This document shows, piece after piece, positions 61,792-64,000 of a stretch of DNA of 64,000 nt. Position 1 is the stretch's first letter. The number at the start of each line of letters is the position of its first letter. The notes beneath the pieces were generated by a model. It was not told where the DNA came from. It was given only the letters and a program-made list of their open reading frames with translations, and searched no databases. The stretch comes from Limanda limanda (lineage: Eukaryota; Chordata; Actinopteri; Pleuronectiformes; Pleuronectidae), in assembly GCF_963576545.1 (NCBI RefSeq), contig NC_083638.1, positions 10,300,522-10,364,521 of the forward strand, in the 5' to 3' direction. The translations under genes were made by a program, and so were the position numbers.

Positions 61792-62139
61792 GTGTTGCGC
61801 TGCATGGCGCCGCCTGGCACCACGCCAACCTGCAGTGGACTTAGAAATGCAAGGGACGAGAAGAAAGGAGTGAAAACCTTTTGTTGGTCTTCTTAGGGAA
61901 AACGCTCTCGCCTAACGATGCGGCGGCTGCGCAGGGAAGATTGATAATGGCAGTTGGAGATTTGAGTGATAAGATCTCTCCGGAAAGAGAGAGTGGAATC
62001 ACGGGGGGATGACACACCGTGCAGCTCCTATCGATGCATACCTCCGGGTCACTGCACCGGGGGTTGGATTTAATGCGTTTCTGTGTGAGAGGCAGAAGTC
62101 AAAAGAGGCATTCACTCTGCCACTATATGTGTGTGCGCG

Positions 62140-62184
62140 TGTGTGTGAGAGAGAGAGAGAGGGTGGGTGGGGGGGGGGGGGGGG
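62140..62184 (+). repeat. GT/GA run followed by a G16 homopolymer
   Basis: GTGTGTGAGAGAGAGAGAG is followed by GGGTGGGTGG and an uninterrupted G run at 62169-62184. Confidence 0.9.
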
Positions 62185-64000
62185 TGAGGCGTTCAAATGG
62201 GTGATGGTGGCGCCCGAGGGGGATTCAACCCCGGAGGAGGACGCGTGAGATATGACACCGTACTGTAAGCACAACTTCATTGATTTGCTCAGTCATCCCA
62301 CAATTCCAGCACGAGATTTATTGGAATCAATAATTCTGACGAATGATTCAAAGAAGCACACAAACAGAGGCGGCTTGTCCCATACATTGCCATTGATGAC
62401 AGAAATGATGCACTGCTGCAGATACTCTCGCTCAACACGTGGTCGTCTGAAATGTCTTTCTGTGTACTTGTCTATAGCATAAATGTAAATCTTACTGTAT
62501 AAGAGTTGTGCCTCAGTCTAATTCTACCCCACAAATCTCTTCAGCTGAGATTTGCCAATCTTGCCATCTTCATTCGATACCGTCATCGCGACGTGAATTC
62601 CATATCTTGCAATCGTGCCATGTAACGATGAAGGTCATTATCAAATTATATGATATTTGTATATTAATGAAACTATATCCTTCACAGTAGCAATACCTTT
62701 AAATATGCACTAATTTATCGTGTCTGCACACAAGGGTATACTTCCTTATCTCGCTTTTCAAAAAAGTAATTTATCTAACCACTCTTAGCTAATTGTCTTT
62801 GGACATTTTTAATGAAGACTCTCCAGGCATATTTGGTTTTGGTTATTAGTAATAACTCATTCCGAAAAAACAACTTACATAGAAATTACAGCTCATGTTG
62901 GAGGCTAAGTGGCAGTTATGGATTGTGGGGAAATCAATAACTCCGTGGACATGATTAACTGGCTAACGCAGGGTATGCTATCATTGTCATTTGGACTTCC
63001 ATATTTAGATTTTTCTTGTACAGTGCGACTGTTTGTGTTGACATGCGCATGTCGTCTCCATTTCATGAGCATTGACGAGTAGATGCCCATCCAGTGTATC
63101 CCATTCTTGTTTTTTTTTTATATTCTCCTGGCATATTGAGTTAAAAAAAACAGAGAGGATGATAACAAATCTAAAAAGAAAAAAAGCCGAAAATACCAAT
63201 TACCTTTGAGCGAATCTTTATACAGACAGTATATCCAAAAGGTAATATCATCGGATTATCATATCATATTCCCTGCAGAGAAGAAGCTCTTTGGCAAAAA
63301 AGATAAGAACTCCAATATTAACAGGCTCCTTATATACACCTAGATCGAAAAGTCAATATCATTTAGATTATTCTTCATTTCTAAAATGTGCTCTTATGGA
63401 CTATATTGAAATTGCGGCCAGTGAGACGCTGAATCGTTTTTTAAAGCGTCAACAACAGACTCTGATACCATCAGGAAATTTACCACATTGCATTGTTGCC
63501 TCACGAGCAACAAACCAAAATCAATCACACAGTGTTGCCCAGAAGTTGACATGAAATAAGCAAATGAGGGAAGACATTAAAAAAATACAATGGTGTGCAG
63601 AGCTCAGTCGAAACCGTTCAAAATTGACCCGGTCCGTACAAATCGAAAAACCATTTTCTCAAGAGTCACATCTCTGCAGCATCAGCAGCGATCGATGAAT
63701 AAGAAAACTGAAAGGAAATTGATAAACAAGGGAGCAGAACGGACGGAGGTGAAGAGCAACAGCGATGGATGAAGGTTGTCAGTGTTGTCGTCTTCTTCTC
63801 AGAGGACGCAGCAGTAGACATAACAGTGTCATCACAAACAAACACACACTGGAATCATGACAGCTTGTATAGAGACCCCAAACTTTGCTGATAGCAATAG
63901 GAGCAATCCTTCCCTTTGCTTTTTCGTTTTTTTCTCCCTCCACTTATGATTTACCCTCCAGGGACCTACATTAGTGTAAACAACACTGAGGGAGAAAAAA

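Larger units (their letters stand above)
60712..64000 (+). other. pcdh9: Start of the intron downstream of the pcdh9 coding exon
   Basis: No further exon was recognised, and the RRVTF-encoding exon is absent. An AATAAA at 61596-61601 could serve the read-through isoform. GA and G tracts and a CTCF-like core lie at 61.7-62.2 kb. Repeat content appears low. Confidence 0.55.

Noticed and set aside
1..64000. CRISPR arrays, tRNA or rRNA genes, prokaryotic operons
   Set aside because: No spaced direct-repeat array, no cloverleaf with A/B boxes that I could recognise, and every signal is of vertebrate type.

Overview
The window looks like chromosomal DNA of a ray-finned fish, probably a percomorph teleost. 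It has one gene I can name with confidence. That gene is a non-clustered delta-1 protocadherin whose first coding exon (57613-60648, + strand) matches vertebrate PCDH9 along its whole length. The teleost call rests on many interspersed-repeat families I recognise from fish genomes, on an L2-type LINE with an ATT-repeat tail, and on vertebrate promoter and splice signals. No operon, prokaryotic feature, CRISPR array, tRNA or rRNA was seen.

Layout. Positions 1 to about 55.6 kb are a gene desert: AT-rich, stop-dense DNA with scattered repeats, microsatellites and some clean low-repeat stretches that could be conserved non-coding elements. Within it are a 5'-truncated LINE on the - strand (26291-27674) and a segmental duplication (41494-47792) made of an A block and a B block present twice, with the A-B spacer missing from the second copy. 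A small retroposon with a 7-bp target-site duplication lies only in the second A copy. Two compact promoter-like clusters lie 3-5 kb upstream of the gene: a full CRE beside a YY1-like box (51810-51835), and a tandem pair of ZNF143/THAP11-type cores with GACGTC boxes (53828-53921).

From about 55.8 to 57.0 kb is the likely pcdh9 promoter and 5' leader. It holds an (ATC)24 repeat, a CRE-like box, two CCAAT boxes in opposite orientation, a GC box and several short upstream ORFs, and it ends at a plausible splice donor (57007 or 57011). A short intron follows, with candidate acceptors at 57431 and 57498. The coding exon carries a signal peptide, seven cadherin repeats, one transmembrane helix and a cytoplasmic tail with the delta-1 conserved regions. 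It ends in phase 0 at a CAG|GTAAAA donor. Reading through that donor would add 20 codons and a stop. The remaining 3.3 kb is the start of the next intron.

Limits: everything was done by eye. Repeat-family names are from memory, boundaries are approximate, and conservation of non-coding stretches was not tested. I found no convincing previously undescribed system. The most unusual structures are the duplicated A/B locus and the tandem ZNF143/CRE-like array.
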